This document shows, piece by piece, positions 6,525 to 13,630 of a stretch of 16,154 nt of DNA (its first letter is position 1; the number at the start of each line of letters is the position of its first letter). The notes below the pieces were generated by a model. That model was not told the DNA's origin. It did not search any database and was given only the letters and a program-made list of their open reading frames with translations. This DNA is from Actinomycetes bacterium (GTDB lineage: Bacteria > Actinomycetota > Coriobacteriia > Coriobacteriales > Eggerthellaceae). The translations under genes were made by a program, and so were the position numbers. The DNA is taken from the NCBI GenBank assembly GCA_023403475.1, contig JAEYEL010000137.1, positions 1 to 16,154 on the forward strand, in the 5' to 3' direction.

Positions 6525-8126
6525 ATGAGCATAGGGGTTTTGGCTCTGCTTGCGCTGGCACCTATTGTGATTATTTTTCTGCTGCTTGTGGTTTTCAAGG
6601 TGCCGACCCACTGGGCCGCCGTCATTGGCTGGGTGGTGACGATTGCGTTTGCCATGCTGTTCTTCAATACGTCCATAGAGGTGGCCCTTCGGTCGAGTTT
6701 GGCGGGCATCGTGTCATCTTTGGGCATCACGTTGCTTATCGCCGCTGCGGTGTTCCAGATAGGTTACATGGAGGAAGTGGGTGCCATGCAGCGCATCACT
6801 GCCTTCATAAAATCGCTCGCGCCCGATAACCGTGCTGCGCAAACCATGATTGTGGGCAATGGTGCTGGGACGACGCTCGTTTCCATAGGGGCGACGCCGG
6901 TTGCCATTCTGCCTCCTATTTTCAAGGGGCTAGGTTATTCCGACTTTCTGGCCGTTGCGCTTCCTGCCGTTGGTTTTCTGGGTCTTGACGCTTACGGTAT
7001 GCTGGCTATTTGCATGGTGGCCGTATCCGACATGACGGGTCTTTCCATTGTCGAGCTGAACAAGATAGTTGTGCTGTTTCTGCCCGTCATCTCGACAGCC
7101 ATCGCGTTCGTCATGCTGTATCTGGCCGACAAATGGCAGGGCGTGAAGAACGGTTGGGCGGCAGCGCTCATCGCCGGTCTTTCCGGATCTTTGGCCTGTA
7201 TGCTCATAGCTTACGTGCCGGTTCTGCAAGGGGCCATTCTGCTTTCCGGTGTCATCGGCGGTATCGTGGTTATGTTGGCTGAGCTTCTATATCTGAAAAT
7301 ATGCGGCTATCGTCTGTTCGATGATTCCAAGCTCGACGACGCCGACAAGGAATCGATGAAGAAGATGAGCTTGGCAAAGGCTCTTTCGCCATGGATTCTC
7401 ATGGTTATTTTCCTATGTGCCACGAACTTCATTCAGCCGCTGTACAACTTGCTGGCGAATCAGTTGGCGTGCCCTGTTGAGGTTATTCCCGGTTCCGCCA
7501 TCAAGACACGTCCCTTGTGGAACGCCTACACGTGGGCATTTGTGGCCACCATTCTTTCGGCTGTCATTTTGAAGCCCACGAAGAGCCAGATGAAAGGAAC
7601 GTTGAAGAAGTTCACCCAGCGCGCACCCAAACCTATGATTGCCGTTTGCGTGTTCTATGCGCTGGGCATCCTCATGAACAACACGGGCATGGATGCATCG
7701 GCTGGTTGGAAGGTGGTCGATTCCACGAACAACATGATATCGGTTATGGCTTTAGCCTCGGTCGATCTGTTCGGTACGCTGTTCCCGGTAATTTCGGTTC
7801 CCCTTACCGTGTTCGGTGCGTTTGTCACATCGAGTCAGACCTCGGCCTGCATCATGTTCGCCAACTATTTCATTACCGGTGGCGTGTCGCTCGGATTCAA
7901 TTATCTTGCCATTATGGGTATGGCTGTTATCGCAGGCGGTGTTGCCGGTCTTATCAGCCCGGCAAAGCTTTTGAACGCCGCAGCCGTGATAGGAGCCGAT
8001 GGAGCCGATAGGGAGGCCTTGCGAAAGGTTCTTGTTCCGGCCTTGATATTGGTGGTGCTCATGGCGGTGATGTGCTTCATTGCCTGTTTGCTGCTGCCGG
8101 CCATTCCGGCGCCGACAGTCGGCTAG
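6525..8126 (+). CDS. L-lactate permease (LctP/LldP/GlcA) family transporter
   Basis: Integral membrane transporter of 533 aa, close to the usual 530-560 of this family, which imports lactate, glycolate and similar 2-hydroxy acids with protons. Many hydrophobic helices run along the length. The conserved core is near residues 105-160, where APDNRAAQTMIVGNGAGTT and SIGATPVAILPPIFKGLGYS correspond to the family's R-x-Q-x-L-L-I and G-T-P-x-A-I-x-x-P-I-L-x-x-L-G-F motifs. The C-terminal half repeats the pattern (FPVISVPLTVFGAFVTSSQT). ATG 6525 follows a strong GGAAGGGGG site. It lies downstream of the molybdoenzyme pair and is a fair candidate to import its substrate, though the core differs enough from true lactate permeases (GNGAGTT in place of EGAAGFG) that another acid is likely. 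Confidence 0.83.
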   Translation: MSIGVLALLALAPIVIIFLLLVVFKVPTHWAAVIGWVVTIAFAMLFFNTSIEVALRSSLAGIVSSLGITLLIAAAVFQIGYMEEVGAMQRITAFIKSLAPDNRAAQTMIVGNGAGTTLVSIGATPVAILPPIFKGLGYSDFLAVALPAVGFLGLDAYGMLAICMVAVSDMTGLSIVELNKIVVLFLPVISTAIAFVMLYLADKWQGVKNGWAAALIAGLSGSLACMLIAYVPVLQGAILLSGVIGGIVVMLAELLYLKICGYRLFDDSKLDDADKESMKKMSLAKALSPWILMVIFLCATNFIQPLYNLLANQLACPVEVIPGSAIKTRPLWNAYTWAFVATILSAVILKPTKSQMKGTLKKFTQRAPKPMIAVCVFYALGILMNNTGMDASAGWKVVDSTNNMISVMALASVDLFGTLFPVISVPLTVFGAFVTSSQTSACIMFANYFITGGVSLGFNYLAIMGMAVIAGGVAGLISPAKLLNAAAVIGADGADREALRKVLVPALILVVLMAVMCFIACLLLPAIPAPTVG

Positions 8127-8255
8127 CTTAACATGTTTAGCAGGGGATCGTTCTGAAGGACATCGAGAAAACGAATAGCTTACCGCCGCTGCATCAGTCT
8201 GAATGGTTGTCGGGCAGAATAAGCGGTGAAGCTCAAGGGAGAGAAAGGGTTCGTC

Positions 8256-8465
8256 ATGGCTAACGATGAGTACATTTCAAAGAAGATCAAGGAATACAGG
8301 GAGGCGAAGGGTGTAAGCGAAATGGATATGGCTGCGGGCATAGGCACGCCGTTCACGTTCTATCGCGTATTCGAGACTACGCCAAGCAAGTTCGATGCGA
8401 GCATGCTCGAGAAGGCTGCGAATGTGCTGGGGGTTTCGCTTTCCGACCTGACGGGCGAAAACTAA
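8256..8465 (+). CDS. Small XRE-like helix-turn-helix protein
   Basis: A 69-aa protein that is a single Cro/C1-type helix-turn-helix domain. ISKKIKEYREAKGVSEMDMA is the first helix pair and start of the second; a divergent recognition helix follows (TPFTFYRVFE) and then the usual closing MLEKAANVLGVSLSDLTGEN. A GTG at 8226 would add ten residues, but ATG 8256 has AAAGGG seven bases upstream and keeps only the domain. There is no partner domain, toxin or antitoxin next to it. It sits between two transporter genes and could tune them, but its target is unknown. The recognition helix lacks the typical Q-x-x-[IV]-S pattern, so DNA binding may be weak or altered. Confidence 0.7.
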   Translation: MANDEYISKKIKEYREAKGVSEMDMAAGIGTPFTFYRVFETTPSKFDASMLEKAANVLGVSLSDLTGEN

Positions 8466-8473
8466 CGAGAGGC

Positions 8474-8507
8474 GAGGGTCGTCGCAGTAATTTTTTCGGC
8501 GACCCTC
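8474..8507. repeat. 11-bp stem with T-rich loop after the HTH gene
   Basis: GAGGGTCGTCG (8474-8484) pairs with CGGCGACCCTC (8497-8507), with one T.G pair. The loop contains AATTTTTT. The T-run is inside the loop and not after the stem, so this does not fit a standard intrinsic terminator, but it lies nine bases after the HTH stop and probably marks the end of that transcript or a control site for the MFS gene. Confidence 0.45.
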
Positions 8508-8594
8508 TCGCCATACATAAGAGCTCACCTGAAAGTCGCGTAAGGGTGGGCGTTCTGTCTTTTTCTTTCTGGCAATAGGGGAACGGGGGCTCCG

Positions 8595-9908
8595 GTGGAG
8601 AAGTCGGAAGATCTGAGCTGGACTGATGACGAAGTGTCGTACGTAAGGTTGTTCGGGCATCGAATACATCGCGCATGGATAATCCTTGTGGGCTGCGGCT
8701 TGTTCCATATGGCTACCGTAGCGGTGGTTTTCAGTCCTATCGGGCTGTTCTACGTTGCGGTGTGCGACGACATGGGTTTCGCGCGAAGCGATATCTCCAT
8801 GTGGCAACAGGTGCATTTCCTAGTCGCAATACCCTGTATGCCGCTGGCGGTGAAATGCCTTCAGAGATTCAATTCCCGCATTGTGCTCACGGCCTGTATT
8901 CTGGGGTGTGCCTTGGCAGCATTCCTTATGGGAACTTATACGCAGGCTTGGCAATGGTGCATTTCTGGTGCGCTGTACGGGTCGCTTGGTGCGCTCGGTA
9001 CGTTGCAGCTTGCTGGCCCTATTATCATAGGCAACTGGTTCAGCAAGAGAACTGGCGTGGCTATGGGGGTATACGGAGTGATAGGCTCCATTGCTGCCGT
9101 GAGCATGTCGCCTATATTCTCGCTCATTATAGATGCTGTGGGCTGGCGCAACGCCTATTTTATACAGGCGACTATCATATTGGTGTTGGGTCTTACGTTT
9201 ACGCTGTTCATCTGTCGTCTGCGTCCAAGCAGCATCGGCGCTTTGCCTTATGGCGGTATTCCCGATGAAGTGCCCGACGAGACGGCTCGCCGCAGCAAGG
9301 TTCCATGGAGGGACATCTGCTCGGTGACGTTCGTGATGCTGTTCGTTTTCGCCGGCGTGTCTTCGCTTATCGGGTCAGGCTTCGATGCACATCTGGCGGG
9401 GCATGCCGTTGCCGGAGGCTACGACTCGTTCTTCGGATCGCTGCTCATTTCCGCGCTGTTCTTGGGAAGCGGTATCGAAAAGGCGGCTATGGGTTGGTTG
9501 AACGACAAGATAGGCGTGAACAGGACGGTGTATATAGAATACATCATCGTTGCGGCCGGCATGTTCGGGCTTATCGTGTGCAAGACCCCGGCCTTGCTGT
9601 TGCTCTCTGCATTTCTCTTCGGCATACAAGATTCGTTTGTGTCCATTTCCTTGCCGCTTCTGGTGCGCAAGTTCTTTGGAGTGGAAAAGATGCCCCAGGT
9701 GCTTGCGTTCGCGAGCATAGGGTCGGGCATATTCGGCTCGTTCGGATCAAGGCTTGTGGGGTTAAGCTACGACTTGACGGGAAGCTTCAACCCAGCGTTC
9801 ATGGTGGGTATAGGGCTGTGCTTCGTGGGCGCCGCCTGCATTACGGTTGCGAACGTGATAAAGCGCCGCAAGGACGCTGCGGCTTCGAAGACAGAATCGG
9901 CGGCGTAA
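8595..9908 (+). CDS. MFS transporter, OFA/monocarboxylate-porter-like
   Basis: Major facilitator superfamily permease of 437 aa with about twelve membrane helices. GNWFSKRTGVAMGVYGVIGS, in helix 4-5, is the W-F-x-x-[KR]-R-x-x-x-A-x-G pattern typical of the oxalate:formate antiporter and monocarboxylate transporter branch. MGWLNDKIGVNRTVYIEYI near residue 300 is the second MFS loop (usual form G-x-L-x-D-x-x-G-R-R). The N-terminal 25 residues are polar. The start is GTG 8595 after GGGGG. It is the second transporter in this gene set, and OFA-like members commonly move organic or aromatic acids, so it may export the product or import an alternative substrate of the molybdoenzyme; that link is inference. 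Confidence 0.87.
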   Translation: MEKSEDLSWTDDEVSYVRLFGHRIHRAWIILVGCGLFHMATVAVVFSPIGLFYVAVCDDMGFARSDISMWQQVHFLVAIPCMPLAVKCLQRFNSRIVLTACILGCALAAFLMGTYTQAWQWCISGALYGSLGALGTLQLAGPIIIGNWFSKRTGVAMGVYGVIGSIAAVSMSPIFSLIIDAVGWRNAYFIQATIILVLGLTFTLFICRLRPSSIGALPYGGIPDEVPDETARRSKVPWRDICSVTFVMLFVFAGVSSLIGSGFDAHLAGHAVAGGYDSFFGSLLISALFLGSGIEKAAMGWLNDKIGVNRTVYIEYIIVAAGMFGLIVCKTPALLLLSAFLFGIQDSFVSISLPLLVRKFFGVEKMPQVLAFASIGSGIFGSFGSRLVGLSYDLTGSFNPAFMVGIGLCFVGAACITVANVIKRRKDAAASKTESAA

Positions 9909-10055
9909 AGGAAGTGCGAGGCGTTAAGGGGCGAAAGGCGCTTCAGGTGCGAATTGTCCGACGTGGCGTGAGCGCTCGGGCGTTTCGAGAAACCTTAGCA
10001 AGGTCGGTGCTTTTGCGAACGAAGGCTTCGACAGACGGAAAGGCGGTGACACCTC

Positions 10056-10424
10056 ATGTGCGAAACATGCAACCCGTTGTGTGGCGGTTGCCGACCTGCG
10101 CAGTTGAAGGTGCTTGTGTGTTCCGTATGCGGGAAGGGAATGCTGGTCACGCGCGATGAGTGCCTGTTCCAGCTGAAACGACCGCATCGACAGTCGAAAA
10201 TGGTAGAAGGTATGTTTGCCGGCGAAGAACCTGGTACACTCGTTTGCGGGAATTGCGGTGCCGATATAATGGACGTGCTGCAGGAGAAGGTCGTTCCTTT
10301 GGAATGCTCCTACAGCGGTATTGTCTGCGGCTATCCGTGTGGAAGGAGGGTGAAGGTTCGCCAAGAGGGAGAGCCTCGCTGTGCGACGCAGGTGCCGCTT
10401 GGGAAATGCCCGCCTGTTCGGTGA
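10056..10424 (+). CDS. Cys-rich small protein of unknown function
   Basis: A 122-aa protein with 14 cysteines (residues 2, 5, 9, 12, 22, 25, 36, 64, 67, 84, 91, 95, 109, 118). It begins MCETCNPLCGGC and has two further CxxC knuckles, CSVCGK (22-27) and CGNCGAD (64-70), then CSYSGIVCGYPCGRR near 84-98. The pairs could bind two zinc ions or iron-sulfur clusters. There is no signal peptide or membrane helix. ATG 10056 follows AGGCGGTGACACCTC, an acceptable ribosome site. It lies 147 bases after the MFS gene on the same strand and is followed by a strong terminator, so it is probably the last gene of the accessory set. I do not recognise a characterised family; like the zinc-ribbon gene at 3221 it starts Met-Cys and pairs CxxC motifs with this metabolic cluster. 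Confidence 0.7.
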   Translation: MCETCNPLCGGCRPAQLKVLVCSVCGKGMLVTRDECLFQLKRPHRQSKMVEGMFAGEEPGTLVCGNCGADIMDVLQEKVVPLECSYSGIVCGYPCGRRVKVRQEGEPRCATQVPLGKCPPVR

Positions 10425-10459
10425 CCGTAGAAGGTATTTTTCTACTATCATGGATAATG

Positions 10460-10490
10460 TTCGGGAGCGCCCTTCGGGGCGCTCTTTTTT
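10460..10490 (+). terminator. Intrinsic terminator after the Cys-rich gene
   Basis: The 8-bp GAGCGCCC/GGGCGCTC stem (10465-10472, 10477-10484) with TTCG loop and six T is identical over 31 bases to the terminator at 1251-1281. A small GTAGAA/TTCTAC hairpin (10427-10445) lies just upstream. Confidence 0.92.
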
Positions 10491-10611
10491 CGGGGTTACG
10501 CGCGGGCGCCGCGCATGCTGCCCTCCGAACGGGCGCCGGCGTTAGGGGAAGTCGCTTGTGCTGAATCGCCTGTTATGCCGACGGCCTTGGCAACATCTTG
10601 TCCTGCGGCCT

Positions 10612-10663
10612 CCCGTTTCGTGATTCTCAGACCTTCCGTAACTTCCCATTTCGTGATTTTCTG
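10612..10663. repeat. Imperfect 19-bp direct repeat, 33 bp apart
   Basis: CCCGTTTCGTGATTCTCAG (10612-10630) and CCCATTTCGTGATTTTCTG (10645-10663) agree at 16 of 19 positions. They lie directly before the ATPase remnant. The rest of 10491-10611 shows nothing else that I can identify. Confidence 0.4.
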
Positions 10664-10668
10664 CCGGC

Positions 10669-10851
10669 ATGAAGCCCCGCATCAGCCCCGTGGAGGTCAA
10701 GTCTTCGAAGGGGTACGGGACGAAGTCCCTCGACAAGTTCAAAGCGAAGTACGGCAAACGGGTTGGAACCCAGTACGTACTGCACCCGAAGCCTTTCAAG
10801 GTGGTGGAGGATCGGGTGTATCTGCCCTTGTACATGGCGTTTTGCCTGTAG
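10669..10851 (+). pseudogene. C-terminal remnant of a DUF4143-type AAA ATPase
   Basis: These 60 codons match the very end of the DUF4143/ATP-binding proteins common in anaerobes: ISPVEVKSSKGYGTKSLDKF corresponds to the nuclease-like I-P-x-E-V-K-S motif and the S-L-x-x-F segment, and DRVYLPLYMAFCL to the usual closing L-P-L-Y-x-A. Full proteins are about 400 aa with an N-terminal Walker A; none of that part is found upstream, where frame +1 hits a stop at 10654-10656. ATG 10669 has no ribosome site. It therefore looks like a decayed fragment left by deletion. A small living gene is possible but less likely. Confidence 0.68.
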
Positions 10852-10879
10852 AAACTTTCTCGCTTCCCATGGCATTGCA

Positions 10880-11110
10880 ATCTATGCGGGCAACTGGCCT
10901 GCGTGACGCAGGTCGGCACCGACACGGCTCCCAAGCTCTGAGTCTTCGGCCCCGACTTGCGAACCTTCGGCTTCCTTGGGATTTCCCTTCGTCTCGGGTC
11001 GAATGGTAGGGTGGGGCTGGCGCATCCTAGGACGACGGGGTTGGCCTGCGCTACGCTGCCAACGGGACGGCGCCGTGACGGTGCGTAGGGGCGATAGGGA
11101 AGAGGTGAAC
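10880..11110. other. Hairpin-rich intergenic stretch before ychF
   Basis: There is no convincing gene in this part of the gap between the ATPase remnant and ychF. Three short stems are visible: 10896-10903/10907-10914 (GGCCTGCG, loop TGA), GTTGGC/GCCAAC (11040-11045/11058-11063) and GCGCCG/CGGTGC (11070-11075/11079-11084, loop TGA). I compared it by eye with RNase P RNA, tmRNA, SRP RNA and cobalamin or FMN riboswitch cores and saw no match. It may be a small RNA, decayed coding sequence, or only GC-rich filler. Confidence 0.3.
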
Positions 11111-11192
11111 CTGAGTCCGCCACACATCCCATCGGTCCATCGGCTTTACGCCGTTCGATTCGGTGCTTTATCGTGCGTATGTGTTCGGTTTC

Positions 11193-11201
11193 TGCTATCA
11201 T
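11193..11201 (+). promoter_or_regulatory. Extended -10 promoter for ychF
   Basis: TGCTATCAT contains the TGn extension followed by a TATCAT -10 box (11196-11201). It would start RNA near 11208, giving a leader of about 45 bases before ATG 11254. No good -35 box is visible, as is common with extended -10 promoters. Confidence 0.5.
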
Positions 11202-11253
11202 GGGGCGACGATTAAGAGCTATTCCGATAAAGAATGTCGAAGAAGGAAGTTTC

Positions 11254-12327
11254 ATGTCGCTTTCCATTGGTATCGTGGGCTTGCCGAACGTGGGCAAATC
11301 CACGCTGTTCACGGCCCTGACGAACAAGGGCGGCCTTGCCGCCAACTACCCGTTTGCCACCATCGAGCCCAACGTGGGCGTGGTGCCCGTGCCCGACGCG
11401 CGCCTCGATGCGCTTGCGGCCATAGACCATCCTGCGCGTATCGTGCCGGCCACGGTGGAGTTCGTGGACATCGCCGGTCTTGTGGCGGGTGCCAGCCAAG
11501 GGGAGGGTTTGGGCAACCAGTTCCTTGCGAACATCCGTGAGACCGACGCCATCTGCGAAGTGGTGCGCTTCTTCAGCGACTCCGATGTGGTGCACGTGGC
11601 CGGACGGGTTGACCCGCAAAGCGACGTGGAAACCATCAAGACCGAGCTTATTCTGGCCGATATGGCAACGCTCGAGAAGGCTTTGCCGCGTCTTGAGAAG
11701 GAGGCGAAACGCGACAAGGCGGGCGCGAAGAAGCTCGAGGTTGCCAAACGCGTGTTCGACGACTTGAATGAGGGACACCGCGCCCGCACGCTCGGCCTTG
11801 ACGAGGAAGAGCAGGCCGCCATCTACGATTTGCACTTGCTCACCATGAAGCCCATGCTCTACATTGCGAACGTGGACGAAGACCAGATCGACGCGCCGCT
11901 TCCCGAAATAGACGGCTGCGCGCCCGTGCCCATTTCCGCGAAGGTGGAGGCTGACTTGGCCGATTTGGCAGAAGCGGATCCGGAAGAGGCCAAAGAGTAT
12001 CTGGAGGCCATGGGCCTTTCCGAGAGCGGCCTTGCGCGCCTGGTGCGCGAGGCATACCGGCTGCTCGGTCTGCAGAGCTACTTCACGAGCGGCGAGGCGG
12101 AAACGCGTGCATGGACCATTCCCATCGGCGCGAAGGCCCCGGCTGCGGCCGGCGTCATCCATACCGACTTCGAGCGCGGCTTCATCAAGGCGGAAACCGC
12201 CGCTTACGAGGATTACGTGGCCTTGGGGGGCGAGAAGGGCTGCCGCGATGCAGGGAAGCTGCGTCAGGAGGGCAAAGACTACGTGGTGCAGGACGGAGAC
12301 GTGATGCACTTCAAGTTCAACGTGTAG
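11254..12327 (+). CDS. ychF: Ribosome-associated OBG-family ATPase YchF
   Basis: Universal P-loop protein of 357 aa (family usually 360-365) that binds ribosomes and hydrolyses ATP in preference to GTP, with a role in translation and oxidative-stress response. Visible motifs: P-loop GLPNVGKS (9-16), switch II DIAGLVAGAS, and NVDE in the position of the G4 motif NKxD, which is the change that gives YchF its adenine preference. The C-terminal TGS-like domain covers the last 85 residues (DFERGFIKAETAAYEDYVAL, then GDVMHFKFNV). An in-frame start at 11173 exists, but ATG 11254 has GAAGGAAG upstream and gives the standard N-terminus. It stands alone with its own promoter and terminator and is GC-richer than the genes to its left. 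Confidence 0.97.
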   Translation: MSLSIGIVGLPNVGKSTLFTALTNKGGLAANYPFATIEPNVGVVPVPDARLDALAAIDHPARIVPATVEFVDIAGLVAGASQGEGLGNQFLANIRETDAICEVVRFFSDSDVVHVAGRVDPQSDVETIKTELILADMATLEKALPRLEKEAKRDKAGAKKLEVAKRVFDDLNEGHRARTLGLDEEEQAAIYDLHLLTMKPMLYIANVDEDQIDAPLPEIDGCAPVPISAKVEADLADLAEADPEEAKEYLEAMGLSESGLARLVREAYRLLGLQSYFTSGEAETRAWTIPIGAKAPAAAGVIHTDFERGFIKAETAAYEDYVALGGEKGCRDAGKLRQEGKDYVVQDGDVMHFKFNV

Positions 12328-12356
12328 GGTCGGATTTTTGGGTTGGCTGTCGTGGA

Positions 12357-12404
12357 GGAAAGGCCGAAAGCCGCAGCCTTTCCTTTTTCGGTAAAGCTGC
12401 GGCT
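12357..12404. terminator. Terminator between ychF and the convergent hydrolase gene
   Basis: GGAAAGGC (12357-12364) / GCCTTTCC (12376-12383) followed by five T (12384-12388) ends ychF. An overlapping perfect 9-bp repeat, AGCCGCAGC (12369-12377) / GCTGCGGCT (12396-12404), can form instead and may serve the opposite strand, though its T-run there is poor. Confidence 0.8.
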
Positions 12405-12452
12405 CGGCATATTACCAAGTGCGTGAAGGATGGGTCTAGGCGTGCATGAGCC

Positions 12453-13382
12453 CTACACGTGCATGAGCAGCCAGTCGACAATTCCTTCCTCCACGTCGAA
12501 CTTGATGTCGTCGTAGTTGTGGATCTCGTGGCGGTAGCCGGAGTAGAGTTTGGTTATCACATCGGCGTGGCCGGTGCCAGCAAGCCAGTTCGCGCAAGTG
12601 TACACGCCCTCGCCGAAGTTGCCCACAGGGTCTTGGTCGCCGGCGATGAGGTAGACGGGCAGATCGGTGGGAACCTTTTCGGCCCACTCGGCGCCCTCTA
12701 CGCACAGGATCATGTCTATGAAGTCGCGCAGGCTCACGTTGTGCACGGGGTGCGTGAACGCGTCGAAGGGATCTTGCGCGTGGTCTTTCTGCACGTAGGG
12801 GTCGTGGCAGATCCATTCGTTGCCCAGCTTTGCGCCTTCGGGGCAGCGGGCGAACATCCAGCCCATAAGCTCGCCCACCAGCACGGGGTCGGAATCGTGC
12901 GCACCGCCTTCGGCTATGATCTTGTCGAGCTTCGCCTTCACCTCGTGCGTGTTCTTGAACACCCCTGTGGTTCCGCAATAGATGGCGCCTGCAAGCTCTT
13001 CGCCGTATTTGGCGGAAAAGTCGCGGGCTATCATGGATCCCATGGAATGCCCGAACATGAAGTAGGGGAGGTCGGGGTACTTTTCGGACACCTTGTCCTT
13101 GAAGCGCTTCTCGTCCTCCATCATGGTGTGAGGCCCCGCATCGCCCCAGTCGCCCCATGTGCCGTTCGCGATGGCCGTGGCGCCGTGGCCCACGTGGTCG
13201 TTCGCCGCCACGATGAAGCCCGCATCCATGAGCGCCACGATAAGGTGGAAGTAGCGCCGCGAATGCTCGCCGAACCCGTGGATCAGCTGCACGACGCCTT
13301 CCGGCTCGCAGGCGGGAACGTATATCCAGCCTGTTACCTGGTCGCGCTCGTTGGTTGACGGAAAAGTGATTTCGTGCAGCAT
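12453..13382 (-). CDS. Alpha/beta hydrolase, monoacylglycerol lipase/lysophospholipase-like
   Basis: Serine hydrolase of 309 aa in the Hydrolase_4 (serine aminopeptidase S33) group, which includes monoacylglycerol lipases and PldB-like lysophospholipases. LIHGFGEHSRRY (33-44) is the H-G-x-G-E-H-S-x-R-Y oxyanion motif of this group; GHSMGS (111-116) carries nucleophile Ser113; AGDQDPVG (247-254) gives Asp251 and YRHEIHN (283-289) gives His285. No signal peptide, so probably cytoplasmic or peripheral. The frame stays open upstream to an ATG at 13571, but ATG 13382 has AGAAGGGACC before it and begins at the normal N-terminus. On the minus strand a GATAATATG box lies in the 239-base gap to the yqeY-like gene, so it may have its own promoter. 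The substrate is not certain. Confidence 0.9.
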   Translation of the reverse strand: MLHEITFPSTNERDQVTGWIYVPACEPEGVVQLIHGFGEHSRRYFHLIVALMDAGFIVAANDHVGHGATAIANGTWGDWGDAGPHTMMEDEKRFKDKVSEKYPDLPYFMFGHSMGSMIARDFSAKYGEELAGAIYCGTTGVFKNTHEVKAKLDKIIAEGGAHDSDPVLVGELMGWMFARCPEGAKLGNEWICHDPYVQKDHAQDPFDAFTHPVHNVSLRDFIDMILCVEGAEWAEKVPTDLPVYLIAGDQDPVGNFGEGVYTCANWLAGTGHADVITKLYSGYRHEIHNYDDIKFDVEEGIVDWLLMHV

Positions 13383-13600
13383 GATGGTCCCTTCTCTCGG
13401 AAACGACGTTGTTGCGCGTTCGCGCATGCGGCTTGCCTGCTTGCTCTCGCTCGCTTCCGCTTGTGCACGAACCGATATGCGGCTCGTGTGCCGTCGCGGC
13501 GAGCAAGCAAGATGCCCGCATGGCATATTATCGCAGCAAAGGGCTTGCTTGTGCATGTGAATTGCGAGCAACTTCGCGCGGTGCGGAAAAGGAAGGCGAA

Positions 13601-13630
13601 GCTAGGCCAAGCTACGCCAAGCTACGCCAA
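13601..13630. repeat. 10-bp tandem repeat at the stop of the yqeY-like gene
   Basis: Three copies of GCTACGCCAA (the first with AGG for ACG) run from 13601 to 13630. The gene's stop codon (13622-13624, minus strand) falls inside the last copy, so the repeat extends from the end of the coding region into the spacer. Confidence 0.75.

Noticed and set aside
10262..10270. GATATAATG as a promoter -10 box
   Set aside because: It lies inside the Cys-rich coding region with a poorly spaced TTGCGG upstream and no gene start to serve nearby.
10542..11345. Long minus-strand open frame of 267 codons across the ychF gap
   Set aside because: Its start lies inside ychF, the translation is Arg/Pro/Ser-rich with no family pattern, and it runs over the ATPase remnant in antisense. 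It is a GC-driven shadow frame.
12459..13358. 299-codon plus-strand open frame opposite the alpha/beta hydrolase
   Set aside because: The minus-strand gene has a full catalytic triad and family motifs; the plus-strand frame has none.
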